Positions 37,006-46,299 of a stretch of 49,561 bases of DNA are shown in pieces (position 1 is the stretch's first letter; every line of letters begins with the position of its first letter). The stretch is from Caenibacillus caldisaponilyticus (lineage in GTDB: Bacteria > Bacillota > Bacilli > Bacillales > Sporolactobacillaceae). The stretch spans positions 1-49,561 of the forward strand of contig NZ_BDDQ01000032.1 of assembly GCF_002003465.1 (NCBI RefSeq). The letters are read 5' to 3'. A program made the position numbers and the translations under genes. The notes under the pieces were generated by a model that was given only the letters and a program-made list of their open reading frames with translations, was not told the DNA's origin and searched no databases.

Positions 37006-38070
37006 TTATTTGTTTAAATTCGCAACAAATTGTTTGTATTCCTTGTCGGTTTTCGGCGGTGTGATTTCGCCGGAGATGATTTTGGATTTATATTCATCCA
37101 CTTTTTTCAGGACATCCTCGGGGATGTGCTGATGATGTTCGGAAAGGCCGACCGCATCGTCTTTCAGACCGAATTCGAGCGTCTTGCCGCCCGGGAATTT
37201 GCCGTCTTTCACCATTTTGGACACGTCATAAACGGCGCGGTCGACGCGTTTCACCATCGAAGTGAGGGTGACGTCTTCCGGCAAGCCGGCGTCATATTGA
37301 TCGCGGTCGACGCCGATCACCCAAACGTTTTGTCCATTTTTCTTGCGGGTTTTGGCTTCGGTAAACACGCCGTTGCCCGTCGCCCCGGAAGCGTGGTAAA
37401 TGATGTCTGCGCCTTTGCCGTAAAACGTCGCGGCGATGGCTTGCCCTTTGTCCGCGGCGTCAAAGGAACCGGCATATTGCGTAAAGATTTGCGCTTTAGG
37501 ATTGACGGATTTGACCCCGGCTTTAAAGCCGTTTTCGAACTTTTTGATCAAAGCGGAATCTATGCCGCCGATGAAGCCGACTTTGTTCGTCTTCGTCATC
37601 AAGCCGGCGACGACGCCGACAAGAAACGAACCTTGTTCTTCTTTGAAATTGATGCTCACGACGTTCGGCGCATCGACCACAGAGTCGACGATCGCCAAGT
37701 GCGCGTTTTTATTCCGCTCCGCAACGTTTTTGACGGCATTCTGCATGAGATAGCCGATGCCGAAAACAAGGTCGTATTTTTGTTGGATGAGTTGGGTCAA
37801 ATTAGGTTCATAATCGTTTGAACTTGTCGATTGCAAATATTTATAATCCGTGTTTTGCTTCAGATTGAAGTCTTTTCCGAACTTCTGCAATCCTTCCCAA
37901 GCGGATTGGTTAAAGGACTTGTCGTTGACACCGCCGACGTCGGTCACCATCGCGACTTTGACGCCGTCTTTTTTGCCATTGCTGGTTCCGCCTCCGCTTG
38001 TTCCGCAGGCCGCAAGCACGGTGCCGAAAACGAGCATGGCGGCGAACAGGAAGAGCACGCGTTTTTTCAC
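37006..38070 (-). CDS. BMP family nucleoside-binding lipoprotein
   Basis: Extracellular substrate-binding lipoprotein (Bmp/PnrA/NupN type) of the importer encoded downstream; family members bind purine nucleosides. The 354-residue protein has a lipoprotein signal with hydrophobic core VLFLFAAMLVFGTVL and lipobox LAAC (Cys22), a Gly/Ser/Lys linker, then the BMP fold (MVTDVGGVNDKSFNQSAW, a typical nucleoside-binding segment, and ADIIYHASGATGNGVF). The start is a GTG at 38070, 6 nt after GGGGAGG. It is the first gene of the operon. The GntR regulator (ymfC) that often precedes this operon is absent. Confidence 0.94.
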   Translation of the reverse strand: MKKRVLFLFAAMLVFGTVLAACGTSGGGTSNGKKDGVKVAMVTDVGGVNDKSFNQSAWEGLQKFGKDFNLKQNTDYKYLQSTSSNDYEPNLTQLIQQKYDLVFGIGYLMQNAVKNVAERNKNAHLAIVDSVVDAPNVVSINFKEEQGSFLVGVVAGLMTKTNKVGFIGGIDSALIKKFENGFKAGVKSVNPKAQIFTQYAGSFDAADKGQAIAATFYGKGADIIYHASGATGNGVFTEAKTRKKNGQNVWVIGVDRDQYDAGLPEDVTLTSMVKRVDRAVYDVSKMVKDGKFPGGKTLEFGLKDDAVGLSEHHQHIPEDVLKKVDEYKSKIISGEITPPKTDKEYKQFVANLNK

Positions 38071-38110
38071 AGAAATCCTCCCCTAATCAGCTATTAGATT
38101 AGATTGACAC

Positions 38111-38155
38111 CTTTATAAATATAACGCAAACATTGTCATTTTAAAATAACAATTT
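38111..38155 (-). promoter_or_regulatory. Candidate promoter of the BMP transporter operon
   Basis: The AT-rich spacer between spoIIIE and the lipoprotein gene contains ATGACA followed 16 bases later by TATAAA on the minus strand, about 55 nt upstream of the GTG. Several other AT-rich boxes overlap, so the exact promoter is uncertain. Confidence 0.4.
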
Positions 38156-38179
38156 TTGTCGTAAAAATTTGCCGGAACT

Positions 38180-40477
38180 TTACGACGTTTTTTCCTCATC
38201 GATCTTCGAGATCAACACTTCGCGCGGGCGGCTGCCTTCATACGGCCCGACGATCCGCCTCGCCTCCATGGCGTCGATGAGCCGCGCGGCCCGCGTGTAG
38301 CCGATGCGGAAGCGGCGTTGAAGCAACGATACCGATGCCGTTTGTTTTTCAACGACAAATTTGACGGCTTCATCGAAAAGTTCGTCGTCAATGTCGCCGG
38401 CCCCGTCCTCATCTTCATCGGCCGGAATCATGTCTTCCCGGTATTGCGCCTTTTGTTGGGAAATGACGAAGTTGACGACGCGTTCGACTTCTTCATCGGC
38501 AAGAAACGCCCCTTGAATCCGCGTCGGTTTGGCGGCCCCGATCGGCAAGTACAGCATGTCGCCTTTGCCGAGCAGTTTTTCGGCGCCGGCGCTGTCCAAA
38601 ATCGTCCGGGAATCGGTTTGCGATGAAACGCTGAAGGCGATACGAGACGGAATGTTCGCCTTGATCACGCCGGTGATGACGTCGACGGATGGCCGCTGCG
38701 TGGCGATGATCAAATGAATGCCCGCCGCCCGCGCCATTTGGGCGAGGCGCGCGATCGAATCTTCCACGTCCTTCGGAGCGACCATCATGAGATCGGCGAG
38801 TTCGTCGATGATCACGACGATGTATGGCAGAACGGCTCCTGACGTCCCCTCTTCTCCTTCACGCCGCATCAAATTGTTATAGCTTTCGAGATTCCGCGTG
38901 CCGGTTTCCGAAAACAATTCATAACGCCTTTCCATCTCGTCGACGACCTTCTTCAAGGCTTGCGATGCCTTTTTCGGATCGGTGACAACCGGCGTGAGCA
39001 AATGAGGCACGCCGTTGTAGCCGCTCAATTCGACCATCTTCGGATCGATCATCAACAATTTGACTTCGTGCGGTTTCGTGCGCATGAGCAGACTGACGAT
39101 CATGCTGTTGATGCAGACGCTCTTGCCGCTCCCCGTCGCCCCGGCGACGAGCAAATGCGGCATCTTGCTGAGATCGGCCATGACCGGAAAACCGGATATG
39201 TCGCGGCCGAGCCCGATCGCCAGTTTGGATTTTTCGCGAAGGGCGACGTCCGATTCCAACACTTCCCGCAAGCTGACCATGGCGATTTCCTTGTTCGGCA
39301 CCTCAATGCCGACCGCCGATTTGCCGGGTATCGGGGCTTCGATGCGGATGCCTTTGGCCGCGAGCGCGAGGGCGATGTCGTCGCTCAGGCTCACGATGCG
39401 GCTCACCTTTACCCCGACGTCGGGATAAACCTCGTATTTGGTCACCGCCGGGCCGAGATGGACTTTCTTCACCTTCGCTTTGACGCCAAAGCTTTCAAAC
39501 GTTTTTTCCAGCTTGCGGACGTTCGCAGCGATGTGCTGGCGTTCGTTCGACTGATTGTTGGCAGGCGGAACGTTCAACAAATCAATGGGCGGCAATTCGT
39601 AATCCGCGTTTTCGGTTTCGTCGACGAAAAATGCCGGGGCGGTTTTGTCCTGGTCGCCTCCCTTTTGTTCGCCGAGCGGACGGATCGGCTCGACGGTTGC
39701 GGGCGCCGGCGATTCTTTTTGATCATTGAAATTGGTAATGACGGGGATATCCGCGTCGCCCGGCGCTTCGAACGCTTCTTCATCGGCGGGCTCGTCCGCC
39801 GCCATTCCCAAACGTTTGCGCCTCCGGCCGCTGGCGCTGTCTTTTAACGCCGCCACTTTCGATTTTTGTTTTTGGACGACGAAGCGAATGAACGGGCGCA
39901 CACGGTTCAGCCCTTTTTGCAAGGTGTCCTTCAGCGAGCGCCCCGTGATCAACAGAACCGCGATGACGATTAAAAAGAAGGCCATGAATTCGGCGCCTGA
40001 AGCGGAGAACAACAAGAAGAAAAACGCGAATTCCACCGCGCCGATCATGCCGCCTCCCAACGTTTTCGTCGCGATGTCACCGGTCAGTTGGCCGCGGTAA
40101 AGCTCCCATGTGTTCTTGATCACGGAAGCGTGTTCCCATCTTTCATGGCCGGTCAGCATTTTAAACAAATGAACGTGATCCAATAACAGCAGCGCCAAAC
40201 ATAAGAGATAAATGCCAACGAGGCGCCGTTTAAAAAAATCGGGCTGACGGCGAAACCATATGTAATATATGGAAAGGGCAAGCGTGCCGATGAAGAGGAT
40301 AAAATACCAGTCGCCGGCCAGGAACCGCGCCGCCTGGACAAACGTCCAGCCCATCACCCCCATCCGGCCGATGCCGATACAGGTGAGCGCGAACAAAATC
40401 AAACCGATGATTTCAAAGACGAGCGACTGTCTCCATCCGTTTTTTGCACGCCCCTTTTTGTTTTTTTTCTTCGCCAC
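38180..40477 (-). CDS. spoIIIE: DNA translocase SpoIIIE/FtsK
   Basis: Pumps the chromosome into the forespore through the closing septum. The 765-residue protein has four hydrophobic helices in the first about 180 residues, an acidic/Pro-rich linker (about 210-320), the motor domain with Walker A GATGSGKS (about 440-447) and Walker [12 protein letters not shown] (about 555), and a C-terminal gamma winged-helix domain ([20 protein letters not shown]) that reads DNA orientation. The start is a GTG at 40477 with GGGGGATGAGG upstream. It is close in length to B. subtilis SpoIIIE (787), and the tepA-ylzJ-spoIIIE order is conserved. A GC-rich hairpin (about 40560-40577) lies in the leader. Confidence 0.95.
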   Translation of the reverse strand: MAKKKNKKGRAKNGWRQSLVFEIIGLILFALTCIGIGRMGVMGWTFVQAARFLAGDWYFILFIGTLALSIYYIWFRRQPDFFKRRLVGIYLLCLALLLLDHVHLFKMLTGHERWEHASVIKNTWELYRGQLTGDIATKTLGGGMIGAVEFAFFFLLFSASGAEFMAFFLIVIAVLLITGRSLKDTLQKGLNRVRPFIRFVVQKQKSKVAALKDSASGRRRKRLGMAADEPADEEAFEAPGDADIPVITNFNDQKESPAPATVEPIRPLGEQKGGDQDKTAPAFFVDETENADYELPPIDLLNVPPANNQSNERQHIAANVRKLEKTFESFGVKAKVKKVHLGPAVTKYEVYPDVGVKVSRIVSLSDDIALALAAKGIRIEAPIPGKSAVGIEVPNKEIAMVSLREVLESDVALREKSKLAIGLGRDISGFPVMADLSKMPHLLVAGATGSGKSVCINSMIVSLLMRTKPHEVKLLMIDPKMVELSGYNGVPHLLTPVVTDPKKASQALKKVVDEMERRYELFSETGTRNLESYNNLMRREGEEGTSGAVLPYIVVIIDELADLMMVAPKDVEDSIARLAQMARAAGIHLIIATQRPSVDVITGVIKANIPSRIAFSVSSQTDSRTILDSAGAEKLLGKGDMLYLPIGAAKPTRIQGAFLADEEVERVVNFVISQQKAQYREDMIPADEDEDGAGDIDDELFDEAVKFVVEKQTASVSLLQRRFRIGYTRAARLIDAMEARRIVGPYEGSRPREVLISKIDEEKTS

Positions 40478-40729
40478 GCCTCATCCCCCTTTCTCGCGAC
40501 CCGCCGGGCGGCCGATCGGGTCAAACAGCGAACAAAATGAGAAGGTTTTCGGTAGAGAAGCGCCGCCGCAGCGGCGCCCGTATTTTATTGTATTTTGTTT
40601 TTATTATACCCCAACCGGCACTCTTTAAGGATGCCGCATGATCATCCGCGGCAAAAAGAATGAAGGTCGGAAGCGTCACGGCGCAAGGTCAGTGCCGGAC
40701 CGCAGACTTCGCACCGCTTGTTCTTCGCC

Positions 40730-40975
40730 TTAATGCGGCGTTTCCCCGAAACCGATCAACGGGTACATGGCGATTTTCCTCCCGGGTTGATACTTTTCGT
40801 TTAAGTAATCGCTCGGGTTAGAGCTGATCAGCCGAATGATTTCATATTCATTGGAGGCCGACTGTTCGACCTCGAGCTTCACGCCGCCGACGTCCAACGT
40901 CAGCCGCGATTTCGCCGGGCGCTCCTCGTCATCGACAAAAACGATCTCCAGCGGCACGATCGTATACATGACCAT
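40730..40975 (-). CDS. ylzJ: YlzJ-like protein
   Basis: A small conserved protein (81 residues) of unknown function found in Bacillales directly after tepA. Recognisable parts are MYTIVPLEIVF at the N terminus and YQPGRKIAMYP near the C terminus. The ATG at 40975 shares one base with the tepA stop (TAATG), so translation is coupled; a second ATG two codons later (40969) is equally possible. No domain or motif suggests an activity. Confidence 0.85.
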   Translation of the reverse strand: MVMYTIVPLEIVFVDDEERPAKSRLTLDVGGVKLEVEQSASNEYEIIRLISSNPSDYLNEKYQPGRKIAMYPLIGFGETPH

Positions 40976-41703
40976 TATTGGAACACCCGCTCTTCCATCG
41001 GTTTACCCTTTTGCTGATCGATCAGCTCCTGCAGCTTTTGAAGCGCGCTTCCAACGCCGCCGACTTCATCGATCAAACCGTATTCGACCGCTTGCCTGCC
41101 GACGAGATTGGTGCCGACGTCCGTCGTCAAACTCGCCTTGCTGTACATCAGTTCCTTAAATTTTTCTTCGGAAATACGGGAATGTTCCACGACGAAGCGC
41201 GTGATGCGCTCTTGAATTTTTTCGATGTAATCGAAGCTCTGCGGCACGCCGATGACGAGCCCGCTCATGCGGACGGGATGAATCAACATCGTCGCGCTTT
41301 CGGCGATGAACGAGTAATCCGAAGACACGGCGATCGGCACGCCGATCGAATGGCCGCCCCCAATGACAAGGGTCACCGTCGGTTTCGTGAGCGTGGCGAT
41401 CATTTCCGCGATCGCCAAGCCCGCTTCGACGTCGCCGCCCACCGTATTCAGCATGACGAGCAGCCCTTCAATCTTATCATTCTGCGCGATCGCGACGAGC
41501 TGCGGGATGAGATGCTCATACTTGGTCGTCTTGTTTTTGGGCGGCAGCGCCAAATGCCCTTCGATTTGCCCGATGATCGTCATACAATGAATGTTGGAAT
41601 CGGTGCTCGGCACATTGGTTTGCCCGAGCTTTTGAATCTGTTCAAGAAGGGAGCGCTGCTCGGATTCCTCTTCATATTTTTCTTCTTCTTGTTCTTCGGT
41701 CAT
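40975..41703 (-). CDS. tepA: ClpP-like protease TepA (translocation-enhancing protein)
   Basis: A ClpP-class serine peptidase reported to help protein secretion and signal-peptide degradation in B. subtilis. The 242-residue protein begins with a very acidic stretch ([14 protein letters not shown]) and then shows the catalytic Ser119 in [11 protein letters not shown] and His142 in MLIHPVR; the Asp is probably in ASLTTDVG. No signal peptide is seen, so it should be cytosolic. The ATG at 41703 has AAAGGAG about 11 nt upstream. It overlaps ylzJ and is separated from rnjB by about 380 nt and a terminator. Confidence 0.92.
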   Translation of the reverse strand: MTEEQEEEKYEEESEQRSLLEQIQKLGQTNVPSTDSNIHCMTIIGQIEGHLALPPKNKTTKYEHLIPQLVAIAQNDKIEGLLVMLNTVGGDVEAGLAIAEMIATLTKPTVTLVIGGGHSIGVPIAVSSDYSFIAESATMLIHPVRMSGLVIGVPQSFDYIEKIQERITRFVVEHSRISEEKFKELMYSKASLTTDVGTNLVGRQAVEYGLIDEVGGVGSALQKLQELIDQQKGKPMEERVFQ

Positions 41704-42086
41704 GTCGCACCAACTCCTTTCCTAGCCGGATGTCAGCCTTCCATAGTATTTGATGGCCGCGGGTTTTTGATGCAATCCATCGCGAGATGCGCTTGTCCTC
41801 TGCCGGACCAGCGGTTTGATATACCTCTTATCGATTCACCGTTCTTTCATTTTTTGGTGTCGGAAGCCGGCGATAAACGAAGGCGCCCAGCGATCTGAAG
41901 GAACATGGAGCGATGAAAATGGACGAAACGCCCGCGGAAATGGCCGTATACTTGCCGGGTTTCTGCGCGCCGCCGCCTTCCTTTTTCTTCCTCAGACAGC
42001 GGCAATAAAAAAAGGCGCCCTTATTAAGCGCCATTTTGAAAGGACAGCGATCGATCGTATATGGTTATTTGTGTTGCGCTGCGTTG
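41704..42086. other. Spacer between rnjB and tepA
   Basis: About 380 nt with no credible gene. It holds the rnjB terminator (42004-42033); no good tepA promoter could be identified. Confidence 0.6.
42004..42033 (-). terminator. Terminator of rnjB
   Basis: A GGCGC/GCGCC stem with an extended, slightly bulged base lies about 53 nt after the rnjB stop and is followed by seven T residues and TATT on the minus strand. Confidence 0.75.
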
Positions 42087-43751
42087 TTAAATTTCCATGA
42101 TGATCGGTAATATCATCGGGCGGCGTCTGGTTTTATCGTACAGATAGCGGCTTAACGAATCGCGAATGTTGTTTTTCAGCGACGACCATTCCGACACGTT
42201 TTGCGTCAAGGATTTCGCCAAGACTTCCTTCACGATTTCGGTCGCGTCAATGATCAGTTCTTCAGACTCGCGCACATAGACGAACCCGCGAGTGATGATT
42301 TCCGGCCCTGAAAGAATCTTTTTCGATTGCTTTCCGAGGGTTACGACGACGATGAGCGTGCCGTCTTCGGCAAGCAAGCGCCGGTCGCGCAAAACGATGT
42401 TGCCGACATCGCCAACGCCGAGACCGTCGACGAGCACTTGGCCGGCCGGCACTTTTTCCGCATCGCGCGCCTCTCCATTGACAAATTCGACGACATCCCC
42501 TTTGTCCAAAAGGAAGATGTTGTAGAGCGGCATCCCGGTCGCGGCGGCGAGATCCATGTGGGCCTTCAGCATGCGGAATTCCCCGTGGATCGGAATGAGA
42601 TATTTCGGACGGGAAAGCTCCAACATCAGTTTTAAATCTTCACTCGACGCGTGGCCGGAAACGTGGACGTCATCCCCATAGACGACTTCAACGCCGAGGC
42701 GCATCAAGGCGTCGATCGCCTTCGTCACGTCGGTCTCGTAAGCGGGTTGTGCCGACGAGGCATAGATAAACAAATCGTTTTCCTTCGGCTGTATCTTTTT
42801 ATGGGTGTGGCTGGCAATCCGAGTCAACGGCGTGATCGGATCGCCTTGCTGGCCGGTTGTAATGATGCAAATTTCGCGATCTTTGCGATGGCCGATTTTA
42901 TCGATATTCACAAAGGTATATTTCGGCACTTTGAGGTATCCGAACTTCGTCGCGATGCCGACGAGGCGTTCGAGATAGCGGCCGTCGAGCGCCACCTTGC
43001 GATTCGTTTGGACCGCGGCGTTGATGACTTGTTGGATGCGATGGATGTTTGAGGCGTAAAGCGCCGTAATGACCCGACCTTCGGCAAAATAAAAATAATC
43101 TTCCAGGCGACTGCCGAGCACGGATTCGGAGGGCGTGTTCCCTGGACGGTCGGCATTTTTGCTGTCGCTTAACAAGCAGAGAACGCCTTCGTCGCCGAGG
43201 CGTGACACTTTGCTCAGATCAAATTTCACACCATCCACGGGGGTGTAGTCAAACTTAAAGTCACCGGTGTGGATGATGACGCCTTGCGACGTATGAAACG
43301 CGATCCCGATGGAATCCGGAACGCTGTGATTCGTCCTGAAAAAGCTGATCCGATGCGGTCCGATCCTTAAATCCTTGTCGGGATCAATCCTTTTGAGGTT
43401 CGCTTTTTTCGCCAAATTCATGTCTTTCAACATGAGTTCCAATACGGCGAGGGTAAAAGTCGTTCCGTATATCGGGGCGTTGATCTTGCCGATCAAATAT
43501 GGCAATCCGCCGATGTGCGCCTGATGCGCATGCGTCAGCAAGATGGCTTTGATCCGATCCCGGTTTTGCTCAAGGTACGTGGTATCCGGAATGACCCGGT
43601 CGACGCCCAACATTTCGTCCTTTGGATGCATCAGCCCCGCATCGACGATAAAAATGTCTCCGTTCAATTCGATGACCGTCATGTTATTGCCGATTTCGCC
43701 AACGCCGCCCATCGCATAAATCCTGATTTTATCTTTCGGATGATTTTGCAA
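42087..43751 (-). CDS. rnjB: Ribonuclease J2
   Basis: A metallo-beta-lactamase-fold RNase (beta-CASP family) that works with RNase J1 in RNA maturation and decay. The beta-lactamase motifs are partly altered, as in RNase J2: LTHAHQAHIGGLP replaces the HxHxDH motif of active enzymes, so activity is likely weak. Other segments are IHTGDFKFD, ASSAQPAYETD and SGHASSEDLK. The start is a TTG at 43751, 8 nt after GGGAGG, giving 554 residues against 555 in B. subtilis RnjB; 85 further upstream residues in the open frame cover the promoter and are not coding. It lies between dapA and tepA, as in B. subtilis. Confidence 0.94.
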   Translation of the reverse strand: MQNHPKDKIRIYAMGGVGEIGNNMTVIELNGDIFIVDAGLMHPKDEMLGVDRVIPDTTYLEQNRDRIKAILLTHAHQAHIGGLPYLIGKINAPIYGTTFTLAVLELMLKDMNLAKKANLKRIDPDKDLRIGPHRISFFRTNHSVPDSIGIAFHTSQGVIIHTGDFKFDYTPVDGVKFDLSKVSRLGDEGVLCLLSDSKNADRPGNTPSESVLGSRLEDYFYFAEGRVITALYASNIHRIQQVINAAVQTNRKVALDGRYLERLVGIATKFGYLKVPKYTFVNIDKIGHRKDREICIITTGQQGDPITPLTRIASHTHKKIQPKENDLFIYASSAQPAYETDVTKAIDALMRLGVEVVYGDDVHVSGHASSEDLKLMLELSRPKYLIPIHGEFRMLKAHMDLAAATGMPLYNIFLLDKGDVVEFVNGEARDAEKVPAGQVLVDGLGVGDVGNIVLRDRRLLAEDGTLIVVVTLGKQSKKILSGPEIITRGFVYVRESEELIIDATEIVKEVLAKSLTQNVSEWSSLKNNIRDSLSRYLYDKTRRRPMILPIIMEI

Positions 43752-43817
43752 TGAGCATTCCTCCCAGTATTCACTTATCAGAGAACGATCGATCCATCCG
43801 TTCCAATCATTGGTCTT

Positions 43818-43847
43818 ATTATAACCGAATCCGCGAGGAACCGACAA
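43818..43847 (-). promoter_or_regulatory. Sigma-A promoter of rnjB
   Basis: TTGTCG (43842-43847) and TATAAT (43818-43823), 18 bases apart on the minus strand, 67 nt upstream of the TTG start. Confidence 0.6.
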
Positions 43848-44114
43848 CCTTTCCGGGAAAATGGCGCACATCGTGCAAAACGGCGGGCTTTTGCCGGTTC
43901 CGGCGCCCGCAGGCTTGTCATCGTCTTGGACGATCATGCGCCAATATTTCCTATGCGTTCCCCGTTCGGACAAAGCGCTTCGAAACAAAAAAGAGGTGGG
44001 GCGCACCCGCCAAATGGAAACATCGGCTGAACCGCCAAGCGCCTAAGACGCGGCATGAAGCGGGCGCGTTAAGGGGCTTTTCAAAAAAGAACGCCTTAAC
44101 GGAGAAATAAATGA

Positions 44115-44150
44115 TAAAAAAACGAAAGAAGCCGTTCGAACAAACGGCTC
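44115..44150 (-). terminator. Terminator of asd-dapG-dapA
   Basis: A 7-bp stem (44130-44136 with 44143-44149) follows the dapA stop directly and is followed by TCTTTCG and seven T residues on the minus strand. Confidence 0.75.
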
Positions 44151-44151
44151 C

Positions 44152-45024
44152 TTATTGATACTCGGCAAAAATCCGTTCCAGCTCGCGCAGCTCGGCTTCG
44201 GTCAGTTCCACCATGGGCGGACGGACGCCGCCAACTTCAACGCCCATTTTATTGAGCAAAGCTTTGGTCGGTACCGGGCTCGGCGCCGCAAACAATTGCC
44301 GCATCAGCGGGAGCAGCCGGCGATGCATTTCGGCGGCGCGCTCGATGTCGCCCTCTAAAAACCGTTGGATCATCTCCTGCATATCTTTGCCGACGACGTG
44401 GCTTGCGACCGAAACGACGCCGTATCCCCCGATCGCCAAGACCGGCAGCGTCAAACCGTCATCGCCGCTGTACACGGCGAAGTCGTCCGGCGTACGCTCG
44501 ATGATGTCGGCCATTTGATCGAGATTGCCGCTCGCTTCTTTCACGCAAACGATGTTCTCGATCTCAGCAAGCCGCACGACCGTGTCCGCCGAAAGATTGA
44601 CGCCAGCCCGTCCCGGTATGTTATAGAGCATGACCGGCAGGTGGACGGATGTCGCGATCGTCTTAAAATGCTGGTACATCCCTTCCTGGTTGGGCTTATT
44701 GTAGTACGGCACGACGAGCATGACGCCGTCGACGCCGATCTTTTCGGCTTCCTTGGTCAATTCGACCGATGCGGCGGTGTCGTTCGAGCCCGTGCCGGCG
44801 ATGACCGGCACCCGGCCTTTTGAGGCTTCGAGCACGTCCGCGAAGAGCTGCAGTTTTTCATCGTGCCCCAACGTCGGCGATTCCCCCGTCGTTCCGGCGA
44901 CGACCAACCCCTCGGTACCGGTATTGATCAAATGGTCCACCAGTTTTACCAGCCGGTCGCGATCGATCGCCCCGTTCTCATCAAAAGGGGTGACCATAGC
45001 GGTCAATAACCGCCCAAAAACCAT
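44152..45024 (-). CDS. dapA: 4-hydroxy-tetrahydrodipicolinate synthase
   Basis: Condenses pyruvate with aspartate semialdehyde, the first step of the lysine/diaminopimelate branch and the source of dipicolinate. The 290-residue protein has GTTGESPTL (Thr45/46), the catalytic Tyr134 (MLYNIPGRAG) and the Schiff-base Lys162 (CVKEASGN). The ATG at 45024 has GGGAGG 10 nt upstream; a TTG six codons further up is part of that SD. It is the last gene of asd-dapG-dapA and is followed by a terminator. Confidence 0.96.
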   Translation of the reverse strand: MVFGRLLTAMVTPFDENGAIDRDRLVKLVDHLINTGTEGLVVAGTTGESPTLGHDEKLQLFADVLEASKGRVPVIAGTGSNDTAASVELTKEAEKIGVDGVMLVVPYYNKPNQEGMYQHFKTIATSVHLPVMLYNIPGRAGVNLSADTVVRLAEIENIVCVKEASGNLDQMADIIERTPDDFAVYSGDDGLTLPVLAIGGYGVVSVASHVVGKDMQEMIQRFLEGDIERAAEMHRRLLPLMRQLFAAPSPVPTKALLNKMGVEVGGVRPPMVELTEAELRELERIFAEYQ

Positions 45025-45044
45025 GATTCGCTCGCCTCCCAAAA

Positions 45045-46283
45045 TTAATAAAAGAAAACCGTCTCATTCGTCTTTTCTTTATCGAGTTCAAACGCGCGAT
45101 GCAGAGCGTTCACCGCGTCTTTCAAATGGGCGCGGTCGATGAGCACCCAGATGGTCGTATGGGAATCCGCGGATTGCAGAATTTGAATGCCCAAATCGGT
45201 CAACGCGCTCACGATTTTCGACATGACACCGGGCACGCCGGCGATGCCGGCGCCGACCGCCGAGACTTTGGCGCATCCGCGCTTGCATTCCGGTTCAAAT
45301 CCAATGGCGCGCAAGGCCGCCACCGCGCGGTCCGTGGCGTCCTCACTGACCGTGTAGACGACGTCCTGCGGGCTGATGTTGAAGAAATCGACGCTGATGT
45401 GTTCCGCGGCCATCGCCTTAAAGACTTTCGCCTGGAAATCGTATTCGCCCTTTTTCGCTTTCACCTTGATCTGTGTGATGTGATCCATATAGGTAATGCC
45501 GGTGATCAAGCGATCTTGTATCTCACGGCCTTTAGGCTGCTTTTTAATCGAAGTGATCAGCGTGCCGGGTTGATCGGAATACGTGGAACGAATGCGGATG
45601 GGCACTTTGGCGTTCATCGCGATTTCCACCGCACGCGGATGGATGACCTTCGCTCCTTGGTATGCCAAATTGCACACTTCCGTATACGTCAACACCCGAA
45701 GTTTTCGGGCTTCGGCCACCATGCGCGGATCCGCGGTCATGACGCCGTCCACATCGGTAAATATATCAATCCATTCCGCACCGAGAGCGGCGCCCAACGC
45801 CGCCGCCGACGTATCGCTGCCGCCGCGGCCGATCGTCGTGATTTCGCCGGATTTCGTCCGACCTTGAAAACCGGCGACGACGACGGCATCCAAGGTGCGC
45901 AAGGCCCGCTCGATTTTTTCCGTGCGCATTTCCAAAATCTTGGCTTCCATATGCTGGTTGCTCGTGATAAAACCGGCTTCTCCGCCGGTAAAAGCTTCGG
46001 CTTTAATGCCCGCGACTTTCAACATGTTGGAAAACACGACCGAGGAGATCGTTTCCCCGCACGACATGATCAGATCCATTTCCCGTTTGGACGCCGCTTC
46101 AGGGCGAATGAGGCCGAGCAGCGTATCCGTCGCGTAGGGATCGCCGTTTCGTCCCATCGCGGAAACGACGACGGCCACCTTGTAGCCCTGGTCAATGGCG
46201 CGCTTCACATGTTGAAGGGCGCGGTTCCGTCCTTCTTCCGTTTGCAGAGACGTCCCACCGAACTTCTGCACAATCGTTTTCAT
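45045..46283 (-). CDS. dapG: Aspartokinase I (diaminopimelate-sensitive type)
   Basis: Phosphorylates aspartate, the entry step to lysine, threonine, methionine, cell-wall diaminopimelate and dipicolinate. The 412-residue protein begins IVQKFGGTSLQ (kinase signature KFGGTS), has SAMGRNGDPYATD, TIGRGGSDTSA and DGVMTADPR, and two C-terminal ACT domains (SVDFFNISP and SAVGAGIAGVPGV) that bind the feedback inhibitor. The locus and N terminus identify it as DapG rather than LysC. The ATG at 46283 has AAAGGA about 11 nt upstream; 20 further upstream residues in the open frame overlap asd and are not coding. It lies 16 nt after asd. Confidence 0.95.
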   Translation of the reverse strand: MKTIVQKFGGTSLQTEEGRNRALQHVKRAIDQGYKVAVVVSAMGRNGDPYATDTLLGLIRPEAASKREMDLIMSCGETISSVVFSNMLKVAGIKAEAFTGGEAGFITSNQHMEAKILEMRTEKIERALRTLDAVVVAGFQGRTKSGEITTIGRGGSDTSAAALGAALGAEWIDIFTDVDGVMTADPRMVAEARKLRVLTYTEVCNLAYQGAKVIHPRAVEIAMNAKVPIRIRSTYSDQPGTLITSIKKQPKGREIQDRLITGITYMDHITQIKVKAKKGEYDFQAKVFKAMAAEHISVDFFNISPQDVVYTVSEDATDRAVAALRAIGFEPECKRGCAKVSAVGAGIAGVPGVMSKIVSALTDLGIQILQSADSHTTIWVLIDRAHLKDAVNALHRAFELDKEKTNETVFFY

Positions 46284-46299
46284 GCTGCATCCAGTCCTT

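Larger units (their letters stand above)
43752..44151. other. Spacer between dapA and rnjB
   Basis: About 400 nt with no credible gene. It contains the rnjB promoter (43818-43847), an unexplained inverted repeat (CGTTAAGG at 44067-44074 with CCTTAACG at 44094-44101), and the dapA terminator (44115-44150). Confidence 0.6.
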
